DNA of 64,000 nt. It comes from Acidobacteriota bacterium. Its GTDB lineage: Bacteria > Acidobacteriota > Terriglobia > Terriglobales > Acidobacteriaceae. The stretch lies in contig JAJZVX010000003.1 in NCBI GenBank assembly GCA_021846985.1, forward strand, positions 1 to 64,000, given 5' to 3'. A model generated the notes under the pieces. It had not been told where the DNA came from. It did not search any database and saw nothing but the letters and a program-made list of their open reading frames with translations. Below, one piece after another: positions 17,663 through 30,378 of the stretch. Every line of letters starts with the position of its first letter. Position 1 is the first letter of the stretch. Position numbers and translations under genes: made by a program.

Positions 17663-18613
17663 CTACTCTGCCGCCCGCGCCACGGCCAGTGCAGCCTCGA
17701 GGCTGGCCCCGTCCTCCACGTTCGCCGCCTTCAGCGCCGGATCGATCTGCTTCAACAGTCCGCACAGCACCTTGCCCGGGCCGGCTTCTATAAACAGATC
17801 CGTCCCCGCCCCGGCCAGCGCCTGCATGCAATCCACCCAGCGCACGGCTCCCGTCACCTGGCGGATCAGCGCATCTGTCACCTCGGCCGCGGTGGTTACC
17901 AGGGCGCCGGTCACGTTTGCCGCCACGGGTATTCCCGGATGGCTCAGCGTCAGCCCGTTCAGCACCCGCGCCACTTCCTCCTGCGCCGGCTGCATCATCG
18001 CGCAGTGGAAAGGCGCGCTCACAGGAAGCATCACCGCGCGCCGCGCGCCCCTGGCCTTGCACAGCGTCGCGGCCTTCTCCACCGCCGCCGTCGCGCCGCT
18101 GATCACCGTCTGTCCGGGCGAGTTCAGGTTCGCCGCCTGCACGGTCAGGCCCGTCTCCGCCGTCGCTTCTTTGCAGGCCTCGGCCACCTGATCGGCCGCC
18201 AGCGCCAGCACCGCGGCCATGGCTCCCTGACCCGCCGGAACCGCCTGCTGCATGGCGTGTCCGCGCGCCTTCACGGCCCGCACCGCGTCGGCAAAGCGCA
18301 TGGTTCCCGCCGCCACGTGCGCGCTCCACTCGCCCAGCGAGTGCCCCGCCGCCAGCGCCGGCCCCACGCCCTCCTCGGCCAGCACCCGCCATGCCGCCAC
18401 GCTTACCGTCAAAATGGCCGGCTGCGTGTTCTCCGTCCGCTTCAAGTCTTCTTCTGGCCCCTCGAAGCAGAGTTTCGAGAGCGCGAAGCCCAGGGCCTCG
18501 TCGGCCTCGGCAAAGGTTTGCGCGGCTACGGGAAAACGCTCTGCCAAGTCGCGGCCCATGCCCACCGCTTGCGATCCCTGGCCAGGAAACAGAAAAGCAA
18601 TCTTCTTTTGCAT
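17663..18613 (-). CDS. fabD: Malonyl-CoA:ACP transacylase
   Basis: A 316-residue enzyme that loads malonyl groups from CoA onto acyl-carrier protein for fatty-acid synthesis. Visible are the oxyanion motif GQGSQ (11-15), the nucleophile GHSLGEW (S92), the malonate-binding Arg near 117 and the catalytic His in APFHC (H203). Length is normal. No Shine-Dalgarno is seen before the ATG, but TACAAT lies ten bases upstream, so the leader may be very short. Other fab genes are absent nearby, so it stands apart from the usual fab cluster. Confidence 0.95.
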   Translation of the reverse strand: MQKKIAFLFPGQGSQAVGMGRDLAERFPVAAQTFAEADEALGFALSKLCFEGPEEDLKRTENTQPAILTVSVAAWRVLAEEGVGPALAAGHSLGEWSAHVAAGTMRFADAVRAVKARGHAMQQAVPAGQGAMAAVLALAADQVAEACKEATAETGLTVQAANLNSPGQTVISGATAAVEKAATLCKARGARRAVMLPVSAPFHCAMMQPAQEEVARVLNGLTLSHPGIPVAANVTGALVTTAAEVTDALIRQVTGAVRWVDCMQALAGAGTDLFIEAGPGKVLCGLLKQIDPALKAANVEDGASLEAALAVARAAE

Positions 18614-18649
18614 TTCAGGGAAAATTGTACCTGTTCGCGCGCCACGCGC

Positions 18650-19471
18650 TCAGTTCCAGCGCTTCTTGTCGTCGGGATCGTCGTTCAGCGGCCGCCCTTG
18701 CCCGTCGAAGCGCACCGTCCGCCCCTGTGAGCGCATGTACACCTCGAACTTGCGCGCCGCGCGCCGCCGCTTCCACCGGTAATAGCGGTTGCGCAGCCCG
18801 TACCAGCTCTCGCTGGCCGCAAAGGCCATGCCCCGCCGCGGCGCCATCCGGATGTAAAACCACCCGGCCAGCGCTCCGCCCAACTGGGCAAAGGCGTACA
18901 TCCGCATGGCACCGAAAAGCATGGCCACAGTGATCAGCGCATAGATGGCCGCCATATATCGCGCCTTGATGCCAATGGCAAAAAAGAGAAGAAACTCCGT
19001 GTCGCCATAGAGCAGCCCGATGGCCACCAGCAGCCCGAAGATGCCGCCAAAACAGCCATAGAGCGGAACCGGCATGCCCATCAGCGACGGTGTCAGCACA
19101 CGGCCGGCGGCATACAGAGCCAGCGCCGACGCTGCCGTTCCCAGCACTGAAACCGCATAGAGCCCCAGCACCCAGCTCGCGCTGTGAAAGCTCTCCAGAA
19201 ATCCGGCCAGAAACCACAGCGAGAGCAGCTCAAACAGCGTGCCCCACAGTCCGCTGTGGATGAAGCTGTAGGTGAGCGGCTGCCACAGCGCCCCGTGAAG
19301 AAACATGCCGGGATCGAAGATGAGCCCTGCGGCCGCCGCGGCCGCCAGCGGCCGGGCAAGCAGCCCCGCCGCCAGCAGGACAAAGTAGGCGCACAGATTG
19401 GCCACAACCAGCCGCCGCGTGGCGCCGGCAAAATCGGGCATGGCAAACGGACTGGAGCCAATCCTCCGCAT
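18650..19471 (-). CDS. Rhomboid-fold membrane protein lacking the catalytic dyad
   Basis: A 273-residue protein with about six hydrophobic helices and a basic cytoplasmic tail (about 210-273). The loop WQPLTYSFIHSGLWGTLFELL (about 63-83) and helices after it fit the rhomboid fold, and GGIFGLL and AQLGGALAGWFY mark helices 4 and 6. The catalytic GxSG is replaced by GCFG (139-142) and the conserved AHxxG by AQLGG (Q196), so protease activity is unlikely. It may act as a pseudoprotease that binds membrane proteins. It lies 36 bases upstream of fabD on the same strand. ATG 19441 is an alternative start. Confidence 0.75.
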   Translation of the reverse strand: MRRIGSSPFAMPDFAGATRRLVVANLCAYFVLLAAGLLARPLAAAAAAGLIFDPGMFLHGALWQPLTYSFIHSGLWGTLFELLSLWFLAGFLESFHSASWVLGLYAVSVLGTAASALALYAAGRVLTPSLMGMPVPLYGCFGGIFGLLVAIGLLYGDTEFLLFFAIGIKARYMAAIYALITVAMLFGAMRMYAFAQLGGALAGWFYIRMAPRRGMAFAASESWYGLRNRYYRWKRRRAARKFEVYMRSQGRTVRFDGQGRPLNDDPDDKKRWN

Positions 19472-19724
19472 CTTCTGTCTCAGGTTAACCCCTGGCGGCG
19501 CGCGTTGTCATGGGCAGGAGTGTCGTCGCAGTCCCAAACGCGGCAAGCGCTTCCGCGCCAAAGAGCGATGGCAAAGGGCAAGGCGCACACCGTGAAATAA
19601 CGAACGCTCATTCCGGCGCGCTCCTGCCACTTGACCTGCGGCGTCATTTCCCTTGAAACTAGCGATGTTGTACCGGAACGAAGATCATCCTGCTTTTATC
19701 TGCATGGAAAGAGAGGAGGCTGCC

Positions 19725-19922
19725 ATGCCCACCTGCCCGGAATGTGAGAACGATCTCGATATCGAGCTGGATGAAATCGAGGAAGGCGATATGGTCGTCT
19801 GCGAAGAGTGCGGTACGGAATACGAAGTTGTGGGCGTCGATCCTCTGGAACTGTCGAGGATTGATGAGGAACTGGACGAAGATGAAGACGACCTCATAGA
19901 TGAGGACGAGGAGGAAGAGTGA
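19725..19922 (+). CDS. LysW-like zinc-ribbon acidic protein
   Basis: A 65-residue protein starting MPTCPECENDLDIELDEIEEG. Two Cys pairs (C4/C7 and C26/C29) form a zinc ribbon and the sequence closely follows LysW, the amino-group carrier protein of alpha-aminoadipate-type lysine or arginine synthesis. True LysW ends in EDWGE, whose terminal Glu carries the substrate. Here the tail is an acidic run ending in EEEE without Trp-Gly, so carrier function is doubtful. AGGAGG six bases upstream fixes the start at 19725, although the frame is open from 19653. It overlaps the next gene by four bases (GTGA). No other lysine-pathway gene is near. Confidence 0.75.
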   Translation: MPTCPECENDLDIELDEIEEGDMVVCEECGTEYEVVGVDPLELSRIDEELDEDEDDLIDEDEEEE

Positions 19923-20302
19923 GATCCGAGCACATCCGCCTGGCGGCAGGGTTGACCTTCGCGGTCCTGGCTGCCGGCGTGCTCCTGATAGCTCCGCACG
20001 CGGGGCCGTTCGCGCTGCCCGCCGCGCATGCCCAGAATCTGGGCCAGCGCGTTGTGGCTGGCTATGTGGCCGACCAGAACTCCACTCCCGTGGCGGGCGC
20101 CACCGTGTTTCTGAAGAATCTTAAAACCAAGTCGATCCGCAGCTACACGTCCACGGCCGATGGCAAATTCCGCTTTGTGCAGGTCAACATGGTACAGGAC
20201 TACGACCTGTGGGCGGAAAAAGGAAATAAGAAGAGCCCCGTCAAGACCGTCAGCAGTTGGGATTCACGGAAGGAATACGAAACCGAGCTTCGCCTGAAGT
20301 AG
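19919..20302 (+). CDS. Secreted carboxypeptidase-regulatory-like (transthyretin-fold) protein
   Basis: A 127-residue protein with an N-terminal signal-type helix (about 8-35, ending AHAQ) and one beta-sandwich domain: VVAGYVADQNSTPVAGATVFLKN, STADGKFRFVQV, YDLWAEKGNKKSPVKTVSSW. This is the domain found at the N-terminus of Oar-like receptors, here standing alone and so probably periplasmic. The start is GTG at 19919, overlapping the stop of the LysW-like gene, with GAGGAGGAAGA just upstream; translation of the two is coupled. The partner or ligand is unknown. Confidence 0.7.
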   Translation: MRSEHIRLAAGLTFAVLAAGVLLIAPHAGPFALPAAHAQNLGQRVVAGYVADQNSTPVAGATVFLKNLKTKSIRSYTSTADGKFRFVQVNMVQDYDLWAEKGNKKSPVKTVSSWDSRKEYETELRLK

Positions 20303-20351
20303 CCGCCGCCGGAGCGCTTCATCGCGGCGTCCGATGCCATGCCGCACGGCC

Positions 20352-21827
<1,476 letters not shown>

Positions 21828-21935
21828 AACTAAATTCTACCTTGCGTCAGCATTCACGGCCTGCAGACTTCTCGAAGCGCCCATTTGGAGGGCTAATATG
21901 GATTCGACATCCACGGGCCCAATCGGAGGTAGACC

Positions 21936-22856
21936 ATGGCGGTTCCCGACTACCAAATGCTCATGCTCCCACTTTTGAAAAGCACCGCAGATGGGCAGGA
22001 ACACACCCTCGCTCAAGCGGCGGATGAAATCGCAGAGCAGTTTGAATTGACGCCGGAGGACCGCGCGGAACTGCTTCCTAGCGGAGGCCAGTTCACGTTG
22101 TATAACCGCGTCGGGTGGGCCCGCACCTACATGGCGAAGGCAGGACTATTGGAGAAAATTGGCCGCGGGAGGTTCAGAATCACCGAGCGCGGCCTGGAAC
22201 TACTAAAGGAGAATCCCGTCAGGATCAACGTCGGTTTGCTGAACCGCTATCCGGAATTTGTGTCCTTCCACAAGTCGAGCTCGAGTCCAGGGCGAGCACC
22301 TGAACCTGTAGTGGGTCACAACACGAATCTCGCGCAGCAGACCCCGCAGGAACTGCTCGAAGAGAGCTACCAGGCGCTGCGCGAGCAAACTGCTAGCGAT
22401 CTGCTGGAGCGGATTCAGAAGGCATCGCCTCGATTCTTCGAAAAACTGGTGATCGATCTGCTGGTCAAAATGGGCTACGGGGGCTCGAGAGCCGACGCGG
22501 GTCAGGCCATCGGAAAGCCCGGCGACGACGGGATAGACGGCATTATCAAAGAGGACCGGTTGGGACTTGATCTCGTCTATGTGCAGGCCAAAAGATGGAA
22601 AGATACAATTAGCCGCCCTGCCATTCAGTCATTTGCGGGAAGCCTGGAAGGCAACAGAGCACGAAAGGGAGTATTTATAACCACATCGCGGTTCTCTTCG
22701 GATGCGCGAGAATACGTCACGCGAATCGAAAAAAAGATCATCCTCATTGATGGAGAACAGCTGGCCGACCTGAGTCTGGAATTCGGCATCGGAGTCGAAC
22801 CGGTCTCGACCTACACGATCCAAAGAATAGACTCGGATTACTTCGAGGAGGAGTAG
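21936..22856 (+). CDS. mrr: Mrr-type restriction endonuclease
   Basis: A 306-residue protein of type IV restriction type that cuts modified DNA. The N-terminal winged helix (about 5-95; YQMLMLPLLKSTADG, then WARTYMAKAGLLEKIGRGRFRIT) is the Mrr N domain. The C-terminal PD-(D/E)xK fold (about 150-290) shows FEKLVIDLLVKMGYGG, GDDGIDGII and VYVQAKRW, with the Asp and QxK metal-binding residues intact. GGAGG lies six bases before the ATG. It is a solitary gene, divergent from gatB, with no methylase nearby. The 3' half has more A/T-ending codons than its neighbours, which hints at acquisition by transfer. Confidence 0.9.
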   Translation: MAVPDYQMLMLPLLKSTADGQEHTLAQAADEIAEQFELTPEDRAELLPSGGQFTLYNRVGWARTYMAKAGLLEKIGRGRFRITERGLELLKENPVRINVGLLNRYPEFVSFHKSSSSPGRAPEPVVGHNTNLAQQTPQELLEESYQALREQTASDLLERIQKASPRFFEKLVIDLLVKMGYGGSRADAGQAIGKPGDDGIDGIIKEDRLGLDLVYVQAKRWKDTISRPAIQSFAGSLEGNRARKGVFITTSRFSSDAREYVTRIEKKIILIDGEQLADLSLEFGIGVEPVSTYTIQRIDSDYFEEE

Positions 22857-22891
22857 GCGCCGAGTTCCACCCCTCGCTCAGGAAGCTACCT

Positions 22892-23836
22892 CTATTCGTC
22901 CGGATCCGCTGCCGTGAACGGCGAGCAGCACGGCTTCTCCGAGGCGTGGAAGTTCATCAGTTCGAGCCGCACCCCGTCCGGGTCGTACAGATTGAACTGG
23001 CCCTTGCCGTCGCGCCCGATCTGCGTGTGGCCGTCATTCCTCACTCCGGCCAGGCGGTGCTCGTCCGTCAGAATCTCAAATGCCGCATTCACTGAATCCA
23101 CGCCCACCGAGAGGTGATCGAGCACGCCCAGTTCATGCGCGCTCATCGCCGGAGGAATGCCCTTCGCCGATCCGTCATGCACCAGCATGTACTCCAGCCA
23201 ATCGTGGCTCTCCGGCGTCTGCTGGCTCACCCAGTCAATCCGGCCCGGCGCCATGCCGCCCCACCAGTACGGCCGGAATCCCAGAAGATCCCGGTAAAAC
23301 GTGTCTTCCGTTGCGCGGTCATGCACCAGGAAGCCTACGTGGATTATGTGCCGCCCAATCGCGTTCGGCGCCGCCACCGCCTTGGGATGCTCCGGCGGCT
23401 GCACAAACTGCACCTTGTTTCCTTCCGGATCGAAGACCGTGAACCATACGCTCCCGTCCTCACCCTTGCTCACCGTGGCCGGCGTCTTCCACGCCCGCGA
23501 CGTCAGGTACCGGCGCAGCCCCTCGGCGTCGTTCGTGTTGTAGGCCGTGTGGTCCAGCCGGTTGATGCCCGTGCCCGGCGGCAGCGGCAGAACCTCAACA
23601 AACTGCACCTTATTGAAGTAGTAGCGAACCCCCGCGGGATCTTCCGGGTCCGGCATCTTCGCCGCGCCCGCCACGTCCCGGTAGTAGTGATCGGTCGCCG
23701 CCGCATTCGACGTATACACTGCCAAATGCGAGATCCCCGTAATGGCCGGCCGCTTGATGGGTGGGTCCGGCAGTTGCGCGGTCGCGGAAACGGTAAGGGC
23801 GGCAAAAATAGCGGCGGAAACCAGCTTCAAACTCAT
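22892..23836 (-). CDS. Secreted VOC (glyoxalase/dioxygenase-fold) protein
   Basis: A 314-residue protein with a signal peptide (MSLKLVSAAIFAALTVSATA) and two vicinal-oxygen-chelate modules, about 35-150 and 165-300. Each has the beta-alpha-beta-beta-beta pattern ending in a metal-binding type strand (GITGISHLAVYTSN with FDPEGNKVQFV; HIIHVGFLVHD with YDPDGVRLELM). His and Glu ligands are at the expected strand positions, so a metal centre is likely, but the reaction is unknown. The ATG at 23836 has GAGG six bases upstream; the frame extends to a TTG at 23848. Confidence 0.82.
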   Translation of the reverse strand: MSLKLVSAAIFAALTVSATAQLPDPPIKRPAITGISHLAVYTSNAAATDHYYRDVAGAAKMPDPEDPAGVRYYFNKVQFVEVLPLPPGTGINRLDHTAYNTNDAEGLRRYLTSRAWKTPATVSKGEDGSVWFTVFDPEGNKVQFVQPPEHPKAVAAPNAIGRHIIHVGFLVHDRATEDTFYRDLLGFRPYWWGGMAPGRIDWVSQQTPESHDWLEYMLVHDGSAKGIPPAMSAHELGVLDHLSVGVDSVNAAFEILTDEHRLAGVRNDGHTQIGRDGKGQFNLYDPDGVRLELMNFHASEKPCCSPFTAADPDE

Positions 23837-24046
23837 CCTGCACCTCAAAAAGTCCTGGCCGCTTCACCATAAAACCCATTCCCCGGACCACGCAAGCTCG
23901 AAGCGCGCTCTCACGCCCCTTCGCATTCATGGAACCGCGTTCCCCTTGCCCGCGTAAGACTCTTGAAGATGGCAGGCGCGCTGCCCTCGCTACAAGATGA
24001 GCGCCCCAATCTCGCCTTAACCCTCAGCAGGCAAGGAGAAGATGCC

Positions 24047-24610
24047 ATGGCCGATCAAGTTTGTCCCTTGTGGATGGGTTATCTGCTCGCCAGTCCCATC
24101 CGCCGCTGGATGCAGAATCCCGACACGCTGCTCGGCCCCTACATCGAGCCGGGCATGACCATCCTCGAGCCCGGCCCGGGCATGGGCTTCTTCACTCTGC
24201 CCATGGCCCGCCTCGCGGGTTCCACCGGCCGAGTGGTGGCTGTGGACATTCAGGCCAAAATGCTCGACAAGCTCCGCAGCCGCGCCGCCAAGGCGGGCCT
24301 GCTCTCGCGCGTCGACGCGCGTCTCGCCCCGCCACACTCGCTCGGCGTCGGCGATCTGGCCGGTCAGGTCGATCTCGTTGCGGCCCTCGCCGTGGTTCAC
24401 GAGATGCCTTCCTGCGAAGACTTCTTTCGCGAAGCTGCCGCGGCGCTCAAACCCGAGGGAACGCTCCTGCTGGTCGAGCCTGCCGGCCATGTCAATGCCG
24501 CCCGATTCGCCCGCGAGATCGAGTTGGCCCGCCGCGCCGGCCTGCACAAAACCCAGAGCCTGGCGGTGCGCCGCTGCCTGGGCGCGGTGCTCACTAAAAA
24601 GGCGGCGTGA
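24047..24610 (+). CDS. SAM-dependent class I methyltransferase
   Basis: A 187-residue soluble protein with the Rossmann SAM-binding motif ILEPGPGMGFFTLPMA (about 39-54), the acidic strand end VVAVDIQ, and motif ALAVVHEMP followed by LLLVEPAGHV. It resembles small UbiE/Methyltransf_25-type enzymes; the substrate is unknown. AAGGAG lies about nine bases before ATG 24047, which is preferred over an upstream in-frame codon at 23963. The next gene, a peptidase, follows after 46 bases. Confidence 0.85.
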   Translation: MADQVCPLWMGYLLASPIRRWMQNPDTLLGPYIEPGMTILEPGPGMGFFTLPMARLAGSTGRVVAVDIQAKMLDKLRSRAAKAGLLSRVDARLAPPHSLGVGDLAGQVDLVAALAVVHEMPSCEDFFREAAAALKPEGTLLLVEPAGHVNAARFAREIELARRAGLHKTQSLAVRRCLGAVLTKKAA

Positions 24611-24656
24611 GGCGTTGTCACGGTTGTTGCCTGCCCCTGCCCATTACAATTCCGCC

Positions 24657-26111
24657 ATGCCATCCTCCACATGCCGTGTGATGCCCAGCGTCCTGGCTCT
24701 TGGATTGTTGCCGCTCGCCGTCCTGGCGCAGCCGTCAATTTCCACCGCCTCGGCCGCCGACCGCGCCGAGGCACGCGCCATCTTCCAGCAGCTCATCGAC
24801 ATCAACACCACCGACACGCCGCAGGGCAGCGTAACGGCTGGCACCGAGGCCATGCGCCAGCGCTTTCTGGCCGCCGGCTTTCCCGCCGCCGATGTGCAGC
24901 TACTCGGTCCCAATCCCCGCAAGCTCAATCTTGTCGTCCGGATGCGGGCCGCCCAGCCCACATCGGAAAAGCCCGTTCTCTTCCTCTGCCATGTGGATGT
25001 TGTGCAAGCCCTTCGCTCCGACTGGACCACCGATCCTTTCAAGTTCGTTGAGAAAGACGGCTACTACTACGGCCGCGGCACCCAGGACATGAAGGACTCC
25101 GACGCCGCCCTGGTCGCCACCTTCCTCCGCCTCCATCGCGAGGGCTACAAGCCCCGCCGCGACCTCATCCTCGCCCTAACCGCCGACGAGGAAGGCGGGC
25201 GCTCCAACGGCGCTTCCTGGCTGGTGAAGAATCACCGTGAGCTGGTCGATGCCGCCTTTGCGATCAATCCCGACTCCGGCGGCGTGGATCTCGACCACGG
25301 CCGCCCCGTCGTTGCTGCCGTCGAGGCCACTGAAAAGATCTACTCCGACTTCCAGGTGACGGCGACTAACCGCGGTGGTCACAGTTCGCTGCCCCGCCCC
25401 GACAATGCCATCTACGAGCTCACCGCTGCCCTCAACAAGCTGGCCGCCTACGCCTTCCCCTTCGAGCTGAACAACGTCACGCGCAACTACTTCGCCCAAC
25501 TCGCTCAACAGGAAACCGGACAGACCGCCGCCGACATGCGCGCCATCCTGGCCAATCCCCCCGACTTGGCCGCCGCTGAGCGCCTCAGCGCCGAGCCCGG
25601 CTATAACTCCAACTTCCGCACCACCTGCGTGGCCACCCGCCTCAGCGGCGGCCACGCCAACAACGCCTTGCCGCAGACAGCGCAGGCCAACATCAACTGC
25701 CGCATCTTTCCCGGCCACTCCCCCGAGGAGATTCGCCAGCAACTGGTTGCGCTCTTTGCCGATCCCGCGCTGACCGTCAAATATGTCGCTGACAACGGCG
25801 ATGTCTCCGCTACTGCGCCGGACCGCAAAGCCATGACCCCGCCCTCGCCGATTGCGGCGGTCTTTGAACCCCTGACGCACATCACCCAGGCCATCTGGCC
25901 TGGGGTTCCCGTGATCCCGGTGATGGAAAACGGCGCCAGTGACTCGATCTACTTTGCCCAGGCGGGCATTCCCTGCTACGGCTACTCCGCCATTGCGCTG
26001 GAACGCGACGACGACCGCGCCCACGGCAAGGATGAGCGCCTTCCGGTGGACTCCTACTGGAAATCGCTGGACTTCTTCTATGCCTTCGCCAAGGCCCTGG
26101 GAGGAGAGTAA
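24657..26111 (+). CDS. M20 family metallopeptidase, exported
   Basis: A 484-residue zinc peptidase with a short signal peptide (VLALGLLPLAVLAQ). Metal ligands and catalytic residues of clan MH are present: H112 and catalytic D114 in LCHVDVV, bridging D144 in GTQDMKDSD, E178/E179 in TADEEGG, and later GHSS (dimerization/substrate) and a C-terminal His (DRAHGKDER). Family members cleave dipeptides, N-acyl amino acids or carboxypeptidase substrates; here in the periplasm. There is no Shine-Dalgarno, but TACAAT at 24645-24650 lies exactly six bases before ATG 24657, with TTGTTG 15 bases further up, so the message may be leaderless. Confidence 0.9.
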   Translation: MPSSTCRVMPSVLALGLLPLAVLAQPSISTASAADRAEARAIFQQLIDINTTDTPQGSVTAGTEAMRQRFLAAGFPAADVQLLGPNPRKLNLVVRMRAAQPTSEKPVLFLCHVDVVQALRSDWTTDPFKFVEKDGYYYGRGTQDMKDSDAALVATFLRLHREGYKPRRDLILALTADEEGGRSNGASWLVKNHRELVDAAFAINPDSGGVDLDHGRPVVAAVEATEKIYSDFQVTATNRGGHSSLPRPDNAIYELTAALNKLAAYAFPFELNNVTRNYFAQLAQQETGQTAADMRAILANPPDLAAAERLSAEPGYNSNFRTTCVATRLSGGHANNALPQTAQANINCRIFPGHSPEEIRQQLVALFADPALTVKYVADNGDVSATAPDRKAMTPPSPIAAVFEPLTHITQAIWPGVPVIPVMENGASDSIYFAQAGIPCYGYSAIALERDDDRAHGKDERLPVDSYWKSLDFFYAFAKALGGE

Positions 26112-26183
26112 GAATGCCATGCCGCGCCCGGGGCGCATCCGCTCACGCGGCCGCTCCCCTGGCGCGCCCGGCCTACGGAGAAT

Positions 26184-26612
26184 CTATTTGGACGGCACCG
26201 CGGGCGCCGCCGCTCCCTGCGACATTTTGCGGATATAGAGAATCAGGTTCCAGACCTCGGTGTCGCTCGCCCGGCCCACCGCCTCCGGCGGCATCTTGTC
26301 CTTGCCGTTCCGGATCATGTTGAACAGTCCCTGATCCGTCTTCCCATTCAGGCTGTTCGGATCGGTCCAGTCCGGAAGTTTCAACTGCATGTCGTTGGCC
26401 ATGTCCGTCTTGCCGTTTCCGTTTTCGCCGTGGCACATCGCGCAGTCGATGTTATAGATTTGCTTGGCTTTGGCCTGAGACTGCGGCGTCGGCTTGACGG
26501 GATTGGTGGCGGCCGGGGCCGAAGCAGCCTCCTGCGCCGCGGAACCGGACACGGTTGCCAGAGCGAACAGGAGTAGAAATAACGCGGGAAACACCATCTT
26601 CGGATTCAACAT
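26184..26612 (-). CDS. Periplasmic c-type cytochrome
   Basis: A 142-residue class I cytochrome c. A signal peptide covers about 1-26, followed by an Ala/Pro-rich linker and one haem site CAMCH (C57, C60, axial H61) in IYNIDCAMCHGENGNGKTDM. The likely second axial ligand is the Met of KDKMPPEA. The C-terminal helix WNLILYIRKM closes the fold. It may be an electron carrier or a detached cytochrome domain. GAGGGGG four bases upstream supports the start. It is divergent from mfd. Confidence 0.9.
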   Translation of the reverse strand: MLNPKMVFPALFLLLFALATVSGSAAQEAASAPAATNPVKPTPQSQAKAKQIYNIDCAMCHGENGNGKTDMANDMQLKLPDWTDPNSLNGKTDQGLFNMIRNGKDKMPPEAVGRASDTEVWNLILYIRKMSQGAAAPAVPSK

Positions 26613-26800
26613 TGCACCCCCTCAGCTGTGGGCACCAGATACAGGGCACCGCGCAAATTGAGAACTTTTGTCGCCTGCATTATAGGCCTATTTTGGAGCG
26701 ATGGAGTCAAAAGGTCGCGGCTTTCCATGTGCACCGTCCCCTGATGTACCCATTCTCATGCTGAAATGAAACTTTCCCATCGCTGCTAGACTGGCTATGC

Positions 26801-30352
<3,552 letters not shown>

Positions 30353-30378
30353 CGTCACCCTCGTACTTGAGAGGCCGC

